Positions 31,970 to 32,801 of a stretch of DNA of 32,801 bases are shown one piece after another. Below the pieces are notes generated by a model that saw nothing but the letters and a program-made list of their open reading frames with translations, ran no database searches and was not told where the DNA came from. Made by a program: the position numbers and the translations under genes. How positions within the stretch are numbered: position 1 is the stretch's first letter; the number at the start of each line of letters is the position of its first letter. The stretch covers positions 1 to 32,801 of the forward strand of contig PLBW01000200.1 in assembly GCA_003135475.1 (NCBI GenBank), given 5' to 3'. Source of the stretch: Acidobacteriaceae bacterium. Lineage in GTDB: Bacteria; Acidobacteriota; Terriglobia; Terriglobales; Acidobacteriaceae.

Positions 31970-32801
31970 GAAGTTGGTCGATTCCCGCAGGGCGATTATT
32001 CGGAGTGGACATCCGCATCCACCTCACCTTTGTGTTTCTGCTGGCGTTTGTGTGGTTCACCCAATCGGTGACCATGGGCGCCGCGGGCGCCATGCGCGGT
32101 CTGGCGCTGGTGGGCATCATCTTCGGCTGCGTTGTGCTGCATGAACTGGGGCACGCAGTAGTGGCCAACCGTAGCGGTGTGGCCGTGCGATCCATCATTC
32201 TGCTTCCCATCGGCGGAGTCACCCTGATGGAAGACGTGGGACAGCACAATGCCGACTCCGCTCGCGATATCCGCATTTCCGCCGCCGGTCCCGTAGTCAA
32301 CCTGGTTATCGCCGCAATCTCCGGGGCATTCATCCTGGCGTTTCTGCCGCAAGTGCACCTGTGGGCGCAGCCCTTCGTGCACGCCAATAATCTGCCGCGC
32401 AGTTTGTTCTGGGGAAATGTGTTCCTGGGCGGCTTCAATCTGCTGCCTGCCTATCCCATGGATGGCGGACGCATCCTGCGAGCGCTTCTTGCCGAGCGCA
32501 TGGACTATGTGCGCGCCACCCGCCGTGCCGTTGCCGTCGGGCAAGCGTTCGCCATGCTGTTGATCTTTCTCGGAGTATGGAACACCTGGCTGATGCTGAT
32601 TGGCTTCTTCCTCTTCGTTGGCGCGCAACTGGAGGATCGCTCGGTGGTCTTCCAGTCGGTGCTGGAGAGCGTGCGCATGGAAGATGTCATGCTGACCGGC
32701 TTCTCCACGCTCTCGCCGGCCGATACCCTGGAGGACGCGCTGCACAAAGCGGTGCACACTTTGCAAGACGACTTCCCGGTCGTCCGCGGCAGCGACATGA
32801 T
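31966..32801 (+). CDS. Site-2 protease family zinc metalloprotease (M50), 5' part
   Basis: Starts at ATG 31966 and runs off the window end without a stop; 278 residues visible. Intramembrane protease of the RseP/SpoIVFB-like class with CBS domain. Zinc motif HELGH (His59, Glu60, His63) in the second hydrophobic segment, third ligand Asp166 in NLLPAYPMDGGR, several further membrane helices (about 20-35, 48-66, 110-130, 148-165, 190-220), then the beginning of a CBS domain (from about 239, MEDVMLTGFSTLSPADTLEDAL). Such proteins cleave membrane-bound substrates, often anti-sigma factors. GGAGG sits 13 bases before the start, longer than normal. The substrate is not indicated by neighbours. Confidence 0.92.
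   Translation, partial: MRSWSIPAGRLFGVDIRIHLTFVFLLAFVWFTQSVTMGAAGAMRGLALVGIIFGCVVLHELGHAVVANRSGVAVRSIILLPIGGVTLMEDVGQHNADSARDIRISAAGPVVNLVIAAISGAFILAFLPQVHLWAQPFVHANNLPRSLFWGNVFLGGFNLLPAYPMDGGRILRALLAERMDYVRATRRAVAVGQAFAMLLIFLGVWNTWLMLIGFFLFVGAQLEDRSVVFQSVLESVRMEDVMLTGFSTLSPADTLEDALHKAVHTLQDDFPVVRGSDM

Overview
This is a high-GC chromosomal segment from a heterotrophic, probably diderm bacterium. Gene content and style suggest a soil-type Acidobacteriota: separate methylmalonyl-CoA mutase subunit genes, a leucine/propionyl-CoA type catabolic block, a large secreted protein with an intramolecular chaperone (S74) tail, many small dispersed intergenic repeats, and loosely packed operons. That assignment is inference from gene content; the window has no rRNA or other phylogenetic marker that I can place.

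Layout. (1) 1-2437: 3' end of the methylmalonyl-CoA mutase catalytic subunit gene and, 1.5 kb later, the separate B12-binding subunit gene. Between them, on the opposite strand, lie a small secreted cationic protein and a VapBC-type toxin-antitoxin pair with a perfect palindromic operator. (2) 2438-2776: intergenic DNA with a nested inverted-repeat element. (3) 2777-3967: a Tat-signal HisC-like aminotransferase. (4) 4103-9463: acyl-CoA catabolic block with a short aberrant crotonase, a YkgJ-type cysteine-cluster protein, a biotin-dependent carboxyltransferase, a small orphan gene, an HMG-CoA lyase and a methylglutaconyl-CoA hydratase-like enzyme. Together these fit the lower part of leucine/isovalerate degradation, with the mutase handling propionyl-CoA. 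(5) 9669-12956: degenerate LytM (M23) protein, 4HBT thioesterase, histidine ammonia-lyase. (6) 13230-15806: 858-residue secreted repeat protein with an S74 domain. (7) 16646-20797: class A penicillin-binding protein, TPR protein, and a glyoxalase-fold protein with a histone-H1-like tail, in one direction. (8) 20948-23627: divergent pair of sulfur-related PLP enzymes (cysteine desulfurase family and methionine gamma-lyase/trans-sulfuration family). (9) 23656-32801: a broken small membrane ORF, polyphosphate kinase, RidA, ribosomal protein L28, a small zinc-binding protein, RsmI, a single-domain response regulator, a LuxR-type regulator with a non-phosphorylatable receiver, alanine racemase, RsmD, and the start of a site-2 protease that runs off the window.

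I found no tRNA, rRNA, CRISPR array, transposase or prophage block. Most of the window is ordinary metabolic and housekeeping DNA. The unusual parts are the repeat-flanked accessory insert between the mutase genes, several catalytically degenerate members of known families (crotonase, LytM, receiver domain), the histone-tailed VOC protein, and the nested inverted repeats. None of these amounts to a demonstrable new system from sequence alone.
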